This document shows, one piece after another, positions 9,218 to 18,192 of a stretch of DNA of 64,000 bases; within the stretch, counting starts at the first letter, position 1, and each line of letters starts with the position of its first letter. The DNA comes from Leucothrix arctica (GTDB lineage Bacteria > Pseudomonadota > Gammaproteobacteria > Thiotrichales > Thiotrichaceae), in the NCBI RefSeq assembly GCF_003172895.1, contig NZ_QGKL01000016.1:49694-113693 (forward strand), written 5' to 3'. The notes below the pieces were generated by a model that saw only the letters and a program-made list of their open reading frames with translations, had not been told where the DNA came from and ran no database searches. The position numbers and the translations under genes were made by a program.

Positions 9218-9232
9218 GCAAAAGTTGTGCCA
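9218..9232 (-). promoter_or_regulatory. sigma-54 (-24/-12) promoter of the nirBD-nasA operon
   Basis: On the minus strand the sequence is TGGCACAACTTTTGC. This has GG and GC exactly ten bases apart and matches the sigma-54 consensus TGGCAC-N5-TTGC at every key position. Transcription would start near 9206, just ahead of the first leader hairpin (9197), which fits a leader-regulated operon. A sigma-54 promoter suggests control by general nitrogen status through NtrC. The NtrC sites themselves are not certain. Confidence 0.88.
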
Positions 9233-9306
9233 TAAACAGTAATGACTTTTTTATCAACAACTTAAGTTTATTCTGGTTGTTTTTTATGATTATTAATTGA
9301 TATTTT

Positions 9307-9324
9307 GCTCACCATTGGTGCGGG
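9307..9324. promoter_or_regulatory. dyad upstream of the sigma-54 promoter, possible activator site
   Basis: CACCA-T-TGGTG at 9310-9320 is a perfect dyad about 105-115 bp upstream of the predicted start, where an enhancer site for a sigma-54 activator would be expected. NtrC sites are usually TGCACCA-N3-TGGTGCA. Here the half-sites match but the spacer is two bases short, so NtrC binding is doubtful. A second dyad, TGGTTAACCA, lies at about 9335-9344. Nothing else was recognised between 9233 and the DUF1800 gene at 9465. Confidence 0.3.
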
Positions 9325-9464
9325 TAATTGACGTTGGTTAACCATATGTAAGGAGACACGTAATAAGATATGACCAATAATAAGCTTCAATAGCGCGCTG
9401 CTGTACACGCTAATAAGTCTATAAATAATGAATAAACAATTACTATTCTGAATGGTATTTACCT

Positions 9465-10811
9465 ATGGCTACACTCACATTCGAGCAAAGCAAACACCTC
9501 GTTGAAAGGTCTGGCATTGGGGCAGAGTTGGAGATGATTGAAATATTATCTCAGATGACTAAACCGCAAGCAATCGACTACCTGTTAAATATGCCTACGG
9601 ATTATTTAGTGCCACTACCTCGATTCTCATCTTTTGATGAGGTGAGAAAAGTACGAAATGAAAAAGGCCCTGACAGTCGCTTTAAAGCTAATAAAATGGT
9701 CAGAAAAGAGCGCGGTATCCTGCAAAGGTGGGCGATTAGCCAACTTCTAGAAAACCCAACAGCACTTCAAGAGCGTATGACGTGGTTTTGGCACAACCAC
9801 TTTACAAGCTCCATTGTCAGATCCTCTAGAACGATTGACTTAATGAAAAATCAAACGCTGCTAATGAGAGAGCAGGCACTAGGAAACTATGCTGATTTAC
9901 TAAAACGGATTAGCTTTGACCCACTTATGCTGGTCTACCTTGATGGGCAGAGTAATAAAAAAGGCAAACCAAACGAAAATTTTGCACGTGAGCTATTAGA
10001 ATTATTTACACTTGGTGAAGGTAACTACACCGACCAAGACGTCAAAGAAGTGGCCAGGGCTTTTACTGGTTGGCGCTTGAATAAGAACAACAAAGCGGTA
10101 CTTGGCAAAAGAAACTACGATAGCGGCCAGAAAGTTATTTTAGGCAAGCAAGGGCGTTTTGATAGTCACGATGTTTTAAATATCTTACTTAAGCATCCTA
10201 AAACAGCTGAGTTTGTCGCAACTAAACTGTGGTATGAGTTTGTCAGCACCGATACCCCAGAAACAGCAACAATAAAACGCTGGGCGCATACATTACGTAG
10301 TAATAACTATGAGATCAAACCACTGTTGAAAGATATTTTCTCTAGTGATGCTTTCTGGGATGGAAAGTACAAGGGTACGTTGATTAAGTCACCTATGGAT
10401 ATAATCATAGGGACGACCAGAACGCTCGACCTCGAAGATAAAAACCTTCCTGTTCAGTCGCTTCATGCGCAGCTAAAAAGGATGGGGCAAGAACTCTATA
10501 ATCCACCTAATGTTAAAGGCTGGCCAGGTGGAGCTGCTTGGGTTGATGGAATTACATTGCCGGTAAGACAGCAATTTCTTAGACGCTTGACTCGTGGTAA
10601 TAATAACAACCAAAAAGCGCCATCCCAAATGATGATGCAGGCTCAAGCTAAAAAAGCAAAAGAAATGCCTCCGACTGCAACGCCAACGCTACCTATTGAA
10701 ATGTGGGAGGCTTGGTTATTACCCATCCCAGCCATCACACCCATCAAATCTAAACAACCACGTCAACGCCTACAAGCGTTGTTACTTGATCCTGCCTACC
10801 AACTGAAGTGA
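9465..10811 (+). CDS. DUF1800 family protein
   Basis: A 448-aa protein with the DUF1800 signatures: RMTWFWHNHF (around residues 105-114), the LLxRISFDPLMLVYLDGQSN segment, NENFARELLELFTLG, and later NPPNVKGWPGG-like NPPNVKGWPGGAAW. No clear signal peptide is visible at this start. The family is widespread in bacteria, almost always beside a DUF1501 gene as here (10 bp gap), and the function of the pair is not firmly known. The C-terminus has a Q/M/A-rich linker (MMMQAQAKKAKE) and then a short conserved tail. The ribosome-binding site is weak and the upstream 300 bp faces the nir promoter divergently. Confidence 0.88.
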   Translation: MATLTFEQSKHLVERSGIGAELEMIEILSQMTKPQAIDYLLNMPTDYLVPLPRFSSFDEVRKVRNEKGPDSRFKANKMVRKERGILQRWAISQLLENPTALQERMTWFWHNHFTSSIVRSSRTIDLMKNQTLLMREQALGNYADLLKRISFDPLMLVYLDGQSNKKGKPNENFARELLELFTLGEGNYTDQDVKEVARAFTGWRLNKNNKAVLGKRNYDSGQKVILGKQGRFDSHDVLNILLKHPKTAEFVATKLWYEFVSTDTPETATIKRWAHTLRSNNYEIKPLLKDIFSSDAFWDGKYKGTLIKSPMDIIIGTTRTLDLEDKNLPVQSLHAQLKRMGQELYNPPNVKGWPGGAAWVDGITLPVRQQFLRRLTRGNNNNQKAPSQMMMQAQAKKAKEMPPTATPTLPIEMWEAWLLPIPAITPIKSKQPRQRLQALLLDPAYQLK

Positions 10812-10821
10812 GGACACTATA

Positions 10822-11967
10822 ATGAACAGAAGAGAATTCATTCAACTATCAAGCCTGCTTCCAACACTAGGCTTATCAAGCAATATTTTTGCTAAAGCAA
10901 ATCAGGCGAAAGCTCCGATATTATTATTAGTCGAGCTGAAAGGCGCAAATGATGCACTCAATACCTTAGTACCTATTGATGATGATAACTACCGAAAACT
11001 GCGTCCTAAGCTTGCGTTAAAGACTACTGACACCATCGCTCTCAATGAGGGTTTTGCAATGCATAAAGCGTTACAACCTCTTATGAAGCATTGGAGTGCA
11101 GGCGAGATGGCCTGGCTTCATGGGCTTGGTTATAGTAACCCTAACCGCTCTCACTTCCGCTCAATAGAAATTTGGGAGTCAGGCAGTGACTCTGATGACT
11201 ATGACACTGAAGGTTGGTTATCAAAACTCTATACAACAAGAACAGACCATCTGACTGGGGTTGTTATTGGTAGTGACGCCGGCCCTATGGCAGGAGAGAC
11301 TCTAGACACACTCGTTATGGAAGATGCCAAAAGCTATGAAGCGCTCGCGAAACGCCTAAAAGCTGTTCGAGCAGAAACGTCTAACAATGCATTATCACGA
11401 ATTTTGGACGTTCAAAATAACGTACAACAAAATGCCAAGTCAGTTATTCAAACATTAAATGGGGGGCAAAGCAGTAAAACAACGTTCCCTAAAAACAAGT
11501 TCGGAAAGCAGCTTGAGCAAGCAGCACACTTAGTGCGAAATGATCTAGGCGCTAGCATCTATAAAGTTGAACTAGGTGGATTTGACACTCACAGGGGACA
11601 ACTAAAAACTCAAGACCGACTACTAAAACAACTCGCTCAAGGCCTTTCAGCTTTCGCAGAAGAAATGAAACAGCATGGTCAGTGGGATAACGTTGTTGTC
11701 ATGACCTATTCGGAGTTTGGTCGACGTGCAGCAGAGAATAAAAGTGGCGGAACCGACCATGGTACTGCGGCGGCTCATTTTGTGATGGGTGGGCGTGTAC
11801 GTGGTGGTTTTCATGGAAAAGCGCCAAGACTAGATCAACTAGATAATAACGGTGATCTAATTTATACGTCAGATTTCCGTTCGCTGTATAACACAGTTGC
11901 GACTCAATGGTTAAAGAGGCCATCGCCTTGGTCAAGCTTTGCACCCTTCTCGTTAATACATACCTAA
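10822..11967 (+). CDS. DUF1501 family protein, Tat-type signal
   Basis: A 381-aa protein of the DUF1501 family, which is related to the sulfatase/alkaline phosphatase fold. The N-terminus MNRREFIQLSSLLPTLGL has a twin-arginine motif, so it is probably exported folded by Tat. Family motifs include VELKGANDALNTLVP, LGYSNPNRSHFRSIEIWESG, LGGFDTHRGQ, VVVMTYSEFGRRAAENKSGGTDHGTAA and DFRSLYNTVATQWL. The GxDTHxxQ and SEFGRRxxEN...GTDHG segments hold the likely metal or active-site residues. It follows the DUF1800 gene by 10 bp with GTGAGGA before the ATG. The pair forms an operon ended by the hairpin at 11979. Its substrate is unknown. Confidence 0.9.
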   Translation: MNRREFIQLSSLLPTLGLSSNIFAKANQAKAPILLLVELKGANDALNTLVPIDDDNYRKLRPKLALKTTDTIALNEGFAMHKALQPLMKHWSAGEMAWLHGLGYSNPNRSHFRSIEIWESGSDSDDYDTEGWLSKLYTTRTDHLTGVVIGSDAGPMAGETLDTLVMEDAKSYEALAKRLKAVRAETSNNALSRILDVQNNVQQNAKSVIQTLNGGQSSKTTFPKNKFGKQLEQAAHLVRNDLGASIYKVELGGFDTHRGQLKTQDRLLKQLAQGLSAFAEEMKQHGQWDNVVVMTYSEFGRRAAENKSGGTDHGTAAAHFVMGGRVRGGFHGKAPRLDQLDNNGDLIYTSDFRSLYNTVATQWLKRPSPWSSFAPFSLIHT

Positions 11968-11978
11968 ATGGCATAAAA

Positions 11979-12007
11979 AAAGAGAGCTGAATATTACAGC
12001 TCTCTTT
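11979..12007. terminator. bidirectional intrinsic terminator
   Basis: AAAGAGAGCTG and CAGCTCTCTTT form an 11-bp stem around a 7-base loop, with A-rich sequence on the left and T-rich sequence on the right. It lies between the convergent DUF1501 and desaturase genes and can serve both. Confidence 0.9.
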
Positions 12008-12040
12008 CTTCTAACAAACAACTAAAACGATCGGTAACAC

Positions 12041-13195
12041 TTAAACCATCGAGTATCCGCGTAAGCGTTGGGCAAATACTTGCAGCGAGTGAATACCTGT
12101 TTCTTCAGCATCATGAACCCAAGCTTGAACTGACTCTAAACGAGCCTGTTGGTTTGAGGTCGTACGGCCCCATAACTCATGCAACTGCTCTTGTGCTTTA
12201 TACACTGACTGCAGAGAAGGGCTTGTCGCTAACAGCTTTAACACTCGCTCTTTAGCGTCTGTTTCAAGCTCTACCGCACCACTCAATACTCGCTGAATAA
12301 GCGTTTGATCTGCTTTATCAAAAGCAACTAACTCAGTTTTAAGCACAGGATTAACCACTTGCTTACCAAAATTAGAAATAACCTGCATGCGGTTACCTAA
12401 TACGGCGCTCATTGTTTCCAAATCTACACTTAACTTCTTACGGTTCACTCTAAGTCGTGGCGCTACTTTATTTACCTTGGCCATTTTTAGAATTTCCATT
12501 AAACGAATGTAAAACCAACCGATGTCGATTTCATACCATTTATTAGATAAGCGTGCAGATGAAGCAAATGCGTGATGATTGTTGTGCAGCTCTTCACCAC
12601 CCACCAAAATACCAATCGGTGAGATATTGCGAGAAGCGTCACCAGTAGACCAATTACGGTAGCCCACAAAGTGCGCAACACCATTAATGACGCCAGCAGC
12701 CCAGAATGGAATCCATGCCATTTGAACAACCCATACCGCTAGACCAAACCAACCGAATAATAACAAATCAAGCACTAGCATAATTGAAATACCCGCTGCA
12801 GGGTGCTTTTTGTAAACGTTATTTTCTAGCCAGTCTTTGGGTGTACCACGACCGTATTTTTCTAATGTCTCTATGTTTTGTGCTTCTTTGCGGTACAAAA
12901 ATAAGCCACCCCACAGCACTTTATTCAAACCGTGAATTTGTGGACTGTGCGGATCGTCTTCTGTTTCACACTTAGAGTGGTGTTTACGATGGATAGCCAC
13001 CCACTCTAGCGTAACAATACCCGTCGTTAGCCATAGCCAAAAGCGGAAAAAGTGAAATAGAATTGGTCCAAGAGTAACGGAGTTATGTGCCTGTGAACGA
13101 TGTAAAAAGACGGTCACTGAAACAATTGTTATATGCGTCAGACCTAATGTAATAAGCACAATGTGCCATAAACCAAGATCGGGAAAAAATCCCAT
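12041..13195 (-). CDS. acyl-CoA delta-9-type fatty acid desaturase
   Basis: A 384-aa membrane di-iron desaturase that introduces a double bond into saturated acyl chains using O2. The three histidine boxes are HRSQAH (32-37), HRKHH (69-73) and HNNHH (204-208). Hydrophobic segments before box 1, between boxes 1 and 2 (about 40-60), and at about 136-180 fit the usual four-helix membrane topology. The C-terminal ~170 residues are a soluble, helical extension of the type seen in the longer proteobacterial enzymes. GGAGAG lies before the ATG. It is single-gene, ending at a shared terminator. No partner reductase is adjacent. Confidence 0.92.
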   Translation of the reverse strand: MGFFPDLGLWHIVLITLGLTHITIVSVTVFLHRSQAHNSVTLGPILFHFFRFWLWLTTGIVTLEWVAIHRKHHSKCETEDDPHSPQIHGLNKVLWGGLFLYRKEAQNIETLEKYGRGTPKDWLENNVYKKHPAAGISIMLVLDLLLFGWFGLAVWVVQMAWIPFWAAGVINGVAHFVGYRNWSTGDASRNISPIGILVGGEELHNNHHAFASSARLSNKWYEIDIGWFYIRLMEILKMAKVNKVAPRLRVNRKKLSVDLETMSAVLGNRMQVISNFGKQVVNPVLKTELVAFDKADQTLIQRVLSGAVELETDAKERVLKLLATSPSLQSVYKAQEQLHELWGRTTSNQQARLESVQAWVHDAEETGIHSLQVFAQRLRGYSMV

Positions 13196-13383
13196 GTTTC
13201 TCTCCTTAAATATCGGTGATATGTTTTTAGCAAATCAACATATCACTCCAAGCAAGGCTCTGCGATGAATACGAAAAACATTACTGATCTAGGCTGAATA
13301 TCTACGAAATAAAAAACTATTTCATAGATGACTGAACATATTTGTTATTTTTACTGAAGCTTTTTGGTAGTCACTAAAACTGG

Positions 13384-13836
13384 CTATCGCTTATATCTAC
13401 TTAAAAAATTCATCATTCTCACATTACCCATTACTTCAGCAATGTCAAAAACCGTCGCACCATCTGAGGTACGAAAGTTTACCGGCGCACCACTTGCCAA
13501 CAAGTAATTTACAACGTGTTGATGTCCAAAGCGTACAGCATGATGCAACGGGATCCAGTTTTTGACGGTACGTGCATTCATATTGCCTCCCTTCGCTCTC
13601 AAATACTGAATGATGTGCAAGTGACCACGTGACGCTGCTTTATGCATCGCTGTCTCACGATCTGAGTTCATGTGATTAACATTTGCACCGTTGTCTAGCG
13701 CCGCTACAACTGATGGCATATGACCATATTCAGCGGAGAAAAGCAGTGCTTCTGATTGTTCTTGTTGATTGGCATGACTTGCAATTGGTGACAGTGCTAA
13801 TACCATAGCCACCATCATCATTTTAATATAGGTCAT
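13384..13836 (-). CDS. periplasmic ankyrin-repeat protein
   Basis: About 150 aa. I chose the ATG at 13836 (MTYIKMMMVAMVLALSPIASHA) because AAGGAG stands 7 bases before it and it gives a standard signal peptide cut after SHA. An upstream ATG adds 12 unlikely residues. The mature part is three to four ankyrin repeats (ALLFSAEYGHMPSVVAALDNGANVN, DRETAMHKAASRGHLHIIQYL, WIPLHHAVRFGHQHVVNYL, DGATVFDIAEVMGNVRMMNFL). Such small exported ankyrin proteins mediate protein contacts; the partner is not known. It has no operon neighbours. Confidence 0.82.
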   Translation of the reverse strand: MTYIKMMMVAMVLALSPIASHANQQEQSEALLFSAEYGHMPSVVAALDNGANVNHMNSDRETAMHKAASRGHLHIIQYLRAKGGNMNARTVKNWIPLHHAVRFGHQHVVNYLLASGAPVNFRTSDGATVFDIAEVMGNVRMMNFLSRYKR

Positions 13837-14216
13837 TGTTTGCTCCTTGAAAGCATATTTAAAACAGAGCATTACGGGGGATTGAAAACTCTGTATGACA
13901 CATTAGGCCGATAAGTATGCCAAATATGTCATCATCAAAAACATCTAACCATGACCAAGGGTACTGAATAGCACCTAATATGATGTTACCCCATATACAT
14001 ATCGCCGATCTTTGGTTAATTTTTGTTAGCTTAACACTACCTGAACAAAAATAAAGTAATAACTATTACGCTCATAAAATAAACACTATCGTTGACAGAA
14101 CCTTACCAACAAAAACGCTGCTTATATATAATGTGTGTCCATATATAGGCAAAAAATAGCAATGCTATAATGTAATTTAGAATCCTTATGCCAGCGTCAT
14201 AGAATGGAAAAATAAT
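13837..14216. other. 380-bp AT-rich gap between divergent genes
   Basis: No reading frame of substance, RNA gene or repeat was recognised here. A good -10 box, TATAAT at 14166-14171, lies 46 bp ahead of the thioredoxin-like gene, but it lacks a recognisable -35 box at the right distance. A TTGACA at 14092-14097 is too far from it to be its partner. Confidence 0.5.
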
Positions 14217-15272
14217 ATGAAAACACCGCAATTACCGCTGCACCTATTATTAGGGTTGATCACAAGTCTACTAATGGTGGTCAGCCTTCCTAGTTACTCA
14301 GACTCCAAAACTACAGGAAAATTCCTTGGTGCTCAAAGTACTGTATATCCTAGTTGGTTTAAAAGTAGTTTTTTAGAGTTTGCAGACGACGTTGAAGAAG
14401 CTGCAGAAGAAGGAAAGCGACTCGCCATCATCTTTCACCAGGATGGCTGCCCTTATTGCAACTTACTGATTGAAAAAAATCTCTCTCAACAAGATATTAA
14501 AAAGTTGATGCAGACGAAGTTGGATGTGGTCGAGTTAAATATCTGGGGATCACGTGAGGTCGTTAGTGTCGCAGGCAAAACGTATGCTGAAAATGACTTC
14601 GCAAAAGCCTTAAATATTCAATATACACCCACTGTCTTGTTCTTTAACGAAGAGGGAAAAGTTGCCTTAAGGCTCAACGGCTATCGAGAGCCTTCTGAGT
14701 TTAAACGCGCCTTAGAGTACGTAACCGGCAAGCATGAAAAGACACAAAGCTACTCTCAATACATTGCCACTAACCGCATAACAAAATCAAACGAGACACT
14801 AAATACACAAGCGTTCTTTGATAAAGCACCCTATAACATAGCCCTACCAAAAGCAGGGTTTGATAAACCACTAGCCGTGTTTTTTGAACAAACTAACTGC
14901 CCTAATTGCGACAAGTTTCACACCGTGAACTTAGCTAAAAGTGACACACAAAGCATTGTTAAACAGTTTAAAAACGTCCAATTAGATATGTGGTCAGATA
15001 CCCCCGTCACAACACCTAATGGCGAAACAATAACGGCTAGAAAGTGGGCTGAAAAGCTGAGTGTCACCTACGCTCCTTCCGTGGTCTTTTTTGGTAAAGA
15101 CGGTCAAGAAGTCATACGACTAGAAGCGATGTTTAAAGCTTTCCACACCGCCTCTAGTTTTGATTACGTACTAAGCGAGGCTTATAAAACACAACCAAGC
15201 CTACAAAACTACATTACCGAGCGCGCTGAACACATCAGAGAGCAAGGTAATGACGTTAACCTTTGGGACTAA
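14217..15272 (+). CDS. exported protein with two thioredoxin-like domains
   Basis: A 351-aa protein. A signal peptide covers about residues 1-28 (LLLGLITSLLMVVSLPSYS). Domain 1 (about 45-170) has the redox motif C78-P-Y-C81; domain 2 (about 195-335) has C228-P-N-C231. Both halves repeat the order FHQDGCPYC / FEQTNCPNC, then a VELNIW / VQLDMW strand, an AKALNIQYTPTVLFF / AEKLSVTYAPSVVFF strand with the cis-proline, and a GKVALRLNGY / GQEVIRLEAM turn. It is therefore an internal duplication. It resembles SoxW-type periplasmic thioredoxins, which keep cysteine pairs reduced. No sox genes are in the window. It ends 2 bp from the convergent channel gene. Confidence 0.85.
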   Translation: MKTPQLPLHLLLGLITSLLMVVSLPSYSDSKTTGKFLGAQSTVYPSWFKSSFLEFADDVEEAAEEGKRLAIIFHQDGCPYCNLLIEKNLSQQDIKKLMQTKLDVVELNIWGSREVVSVAGKTYAENDFAKALNIQYTPTVLFFNEEGKVALRLNGYREPSEFKRALEYVTGKHEKTQSYSQYIATNRITKSNETLNTQAFFDKAPYNIALPKAGFDKPLAVFFEQTNCPNCDKFHTVNLAKSDTQSIVKQFKNVQLDMWSDTPVTTPNGETITARKWAEKLSVTYAPSVVFFGKDGQEVIRLEAMFKAFHTASSFDYVLSEAYKTQPSLQNYITERAEHIREQGNDVNLWD

Positions 15273-15274
15273 TG

Positions 15275-17041
15275 TTACTCGCCAGTCTCGGCACTATGAA
15301 CAGTCAACTGCGGGAATGGAATGCCCCAGTCATTTTCGGCGCATGCCCTGACACAGCTCTGCTGCAGCACTCGCTCTACTTTAAAGTAGGACGATGCTGC
15401 ACGACTGTGCATGGTCGCGATGATTTGATAATCTAGCGACGAGCTATTCGCTACTTTAAAATCAACAGATACATCGACGATATGCTCACCTAAACCAGCC
15501 TGTGTTAGTCCCTCTTTTACAGCCTCCGCAAACTTATCGGGCACCATAGTAAGACATATATCAAGGTGTGAGTAGTCAATACCAAAGACAGTCAGTGCTG
15601 CATAACTATCCCCTTTCGTTAAGTTAAGTAGGCCCATTTCAAACACGGCTGCCGTCGGATAAGACAGGCGCATCCCACCTTTACACATGAACTCAACACT
15701 ATCTGGTGTTTGCCTCATGACTTCGCCTGTTGAACCACTAGGGAGTATTAATAAGTCACCTTTTCTACACGGGAACCAGTTTTCTCCACGACCCGCAGGG
15801 CGAGACTTTAAGTTAACTAATTCGGACAAAGGTATGCGTAAAATACCGTGAATGTCAGGATTGATTAAAATGGACTGCACATTGATATGGTGTACTTCCC
15901 AAGGTATGCCGTTATAAACCACCAGCTCCTCTTCTCGTACTGTACCCAAATCTAGGAGTGTTTTTGCTTCAGTTATGTAGCCCGGTAAATAAGAGCGTAC
16001 CGCTAAAACAAATCCAACAAAAATAATGATCATTAAGGCTAATAACAGCAGGTCGCCTCGAATGTATAACACCACCATGATCCCGATCACAATCAACAAA
16101 GTGGTTAAAAACTTATATAAATACGCAAAAATACGACGTCGAGTGGACTTACCTGATTGCGCCTTTTTTCGGATGAGCCATAACAAACCTCTCATGACCT
16201 GCCAGATAACAACCGACACAATGACCGCGATTAGTAGCGTCTTTCCACGACCATTAAAAAATGACTTAACGGAAGTAACAATCGTTTCATACCAAGCAGT
16301 GTTATTACCCAGCAGACTGTCCAACTGAACTTGGGCTAGCTCCATCTCCCTTAAGTTGTCTTTCTTTTTTGACTGCCAATCATCTAACGTTTTACTCAAT
16401 AGCGGGACGATCAGCGTTGGAGGCTTGGCTGCTAAACGACTCTCAAGGATAGTGATAGCCTTACCAATCTCCTCCAAACGAAGTCGACGGTCTGCAATGA
16501 TTGTTCTCAAGCGCTCTAGGTTTCGCGGTTTCTCCGTTAGACTTTTAAGACTCTCAATCACAGGCTGAGTGATTAGGACAAGCTCTTCTTTCCAGTCAAA
16601 TGGCGTTTCCGTTAAACCGTAAGCCTCTAAACGAATACCGCCAATCGCCACCTGTTCAAATGAGGTTCTTAGATTTTTGATATCAAGCGCCACTTTATCA
16701 AGCTCCGCTTGAAAAGCCTCTTTCTCAGTCGGGCCAGCCGACTTGTATCGACTCTGCAATGCGGTCTGCTCTTTGAGCTTTTCAGAAAGTGCGAGCTGAG
16801 TACTTTCTAAGCTATCTAAAACGCTTTGTAGTTTCTTTTTATCCGCTTCAGCTTTGATCTCCTCTGGCGTTAACTCAGGAACGACCACTTCAGGAACAAC
16901 TTCTGGCACAACAACTTCCGGAACATCAACTTCTGGAACATCAGACGTTCCAGCAGGTGTGGCGGTAACCGCAGCATCTTCTGCGTAAGTAAATGTCGCT
17001 ACACAACAAAACAGTAGCAATATCGTTAAATATCTCATCAT
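15275..17041 (-). CDS. MscS-like mechanosensitive channel protein
   Basis: 588 aa. A signal peptide (MMRYLTILLLFCCVATFTYA) is followed by a low-complexity repeat rich in VPEV/VVPE (about residues 35-58) and a coiled-coil region (about 60-250). Then come membrane segments (TLLIAVIVSVVIWQVMRGLL; FLTTLLIVIGIMVVLYI; LLLLALMIIIFVGFVLAV) and an MscS-type beta domain and C-terminal domain. The pore-lining region is less glycine/alanine-patterned than in the E. coli protein, so channel activity is inferred from the overall fold. MscS-like channels release solutes on osmotic downshock. It shares the 188-bp upstream region with the divergent kinase gene. Confidence 0.78.
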   Translation of the reverse strand: MMRYLTILLLFCCVATFTYAEDAAVTATPAGTSDVPEVDVPEVVVPEVVPEVVVPELTPEEIKAEADKKKLQSVLDSLESTQLALSEKLKEQTALQSRYKSAGPTEKEAFQAELDKVALDIKNLRTSFEQVAIGGIRLEAYGLTETPFDWKEELVLITQPVIESLKSLTEKPRNLERLRTIIADRRLRLEEIGKAITILESRLAAKPPTLIVPLLSKTLDDWQSKKKDNLREMELAQVQLDSLLGNNTAWYETIVTSVKSFFNGRGKTLLIAVIVSVVIWQVMRGLLWLIRKKAQSGKSTRRRIFAYLYKFLTTLLIVIGIMVVLYIRGDLLLLALMIIIFVGFVLAVRSYLPGYITEAKTLLDLGTVREEELVVYNGIPWEVHHINVQSILINPDIHGILRIPLSELVNLKSRPAGRGENWFPCRKGDLLILPSGSTGEVMRQTPDSVEFMCKGGMRLSYPTAAVFEMGLLNLTKGDSYAALTVFGIDYSHLDICLTMVPDKFAEAVKEGLTQAGLGEHIVDVSVDFKVANSSSLDYQIIATMHSRAASSYFKVERVLQQSCVRACAENDWGIPFPQLTVHSAETGE

Positions 17042-17229
17042 AAAACAGCTCGTATAATTATCACTTTAGTCTAACCTAATCAGGAAATATTACCCTTACA
17101 AATCATTTAACACTACCGATAAGTAATTCCAAATGATTTATTAATTGAAATATACCCTCACTTGCGCTAACTTTATAATCCCCTTGTACTTATTGGCCTT
17201 TTGGTCGCGCTCTTTTCGAGATAAATCTT

Positions 17230-18171
17230 ATGTTTTTAGTCTGTGGCGAAGCCCTGTTTGATATTTTTGTTGATGGAAATGCTGAAATTAGCAGCACCCA
17301 GCTATCGTTAGATGCTGTCGCTGGTGGCTCTCCATTTAATGTTGCCATCGGTTTGGCACGACTTAAGCAACCTGTTGCCCTACTAAGCGGTGTGTCTGAA
17401 GACTTTCTTGGTCAGCGCTTAATGGCAGTACTAGAACGTGAAGGCGTGGCTACTGAACACATTGCCAGTAAAGCACTTCCAACAACTCTCAGCTTTATTC
17501 AAAAAGATGACGAAGGTGTTCCTGATTATGCATTTTATGGGAATGGCGCTGCTGATCGTGCAGTACTGCCACAGGATTTACCTGAAGACGCGACGTTCTC
17601 TGGTATTCATGTTGGTTCTTACTCAATCGTAACGCCTCCAACGTCAGAGTCACTATTGAGCCTGATTTGGAAACACTCGCGCAAATGCCTGATTTCACTA
17701 GATCCAAATGTACGCCTAAATGTAGAACCAAATAAAGACATCTGGCGTGAACGTGTAGCGTTGATTGCTAAGCATGCCGACTTATTAAAAATAAGTGATG
17801 AAGATTTTGGACATCTATACCCTGAGATTGCTTTTGAAGATAAAGTAACGGAATGGTTAGGCCTAGGCATCAGCTTAGTAGTACTCACTAAAGGTGGCGA
17901 TGGCGCACAACTTTGGAGCCAAACAGATACTGCATCGGTTGCTACGCCTAAGATTGTTGTCGCTGACACCGTTGGTGCTGGTGATACCTTCCAAACATCA
18001 TTAATTGATCAGTTACTGACTATGCGTGAAGCATCAAGCGATTGGTCAGCACAATTGAACGCACAAAAGCTGCAAGAGATTGGTAAATTTGCGGCAACTG
18101 CTGCGGCCATTACCTGTTCTCGACAAGGTGCTGACTTACCTAATCGTGAAGAAATACTTGCCGCGCAATAA
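17230..18171 (+). CDS. PfkB-family sugar kinase, probably fructokinase
   Basis: A 313-aa ribokinase-fold kinase. The N-terminal sugar-binding motif GGSPFNVAIGLARL (residues 32-45) and the C-terminal catalytic motif DTVGAGDTFQTSL match PfkB signatures 1 and 2, with the second aspartate of GAGD as catalytic base. The start (FLVCGEALFDIFVDG) is typical of fructokinases. It would phosphorylate a free sugar with ATP in the cytosol. It lies 21 bp ahead of a ROK regulator, which is probably its regulator, and near a glucokinase at 22318, pointing to use of sucrose- or fructan-derived sugars. That substrate is an inference from context. Confidence 0.85.
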   Translation: MFLVCGEALFDIFVDGNAEISSTQLSLDAVAGGSPFNVAIGLARLKQPVALLSGVSEDFLGQRLMAVLEREGVATEHIASKALPTTLSFIQKDDEGVPDYAFYGNGAADRAVLPQDLPEDATFSGIHVGSYSIVTPPTSESLLSLIWKHSRKCLISLDPNVRLNVEPNKDIWRERVALIAKHADLLKISDEDFGHLYPEIAFEDKVTEWLGLGISLVVLTKGGDGAQLWSQTDTASVATPKIVVADTVGAGDTFQTSLIDQLLTMREASSDWSAQLNAQKLQEIGKFAATAAAITCSRQGADLPNREEILAAQ

Positions 18172-18192
18172 AAGACTAGATAATAGGCAAGC

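Noticed and set aside
14092..14132. TTGACA with a TATAAT as promoter of the thioredoxin gene
   Set aside because: The spacing between the boxes is too long for a sigma-70 promoter.
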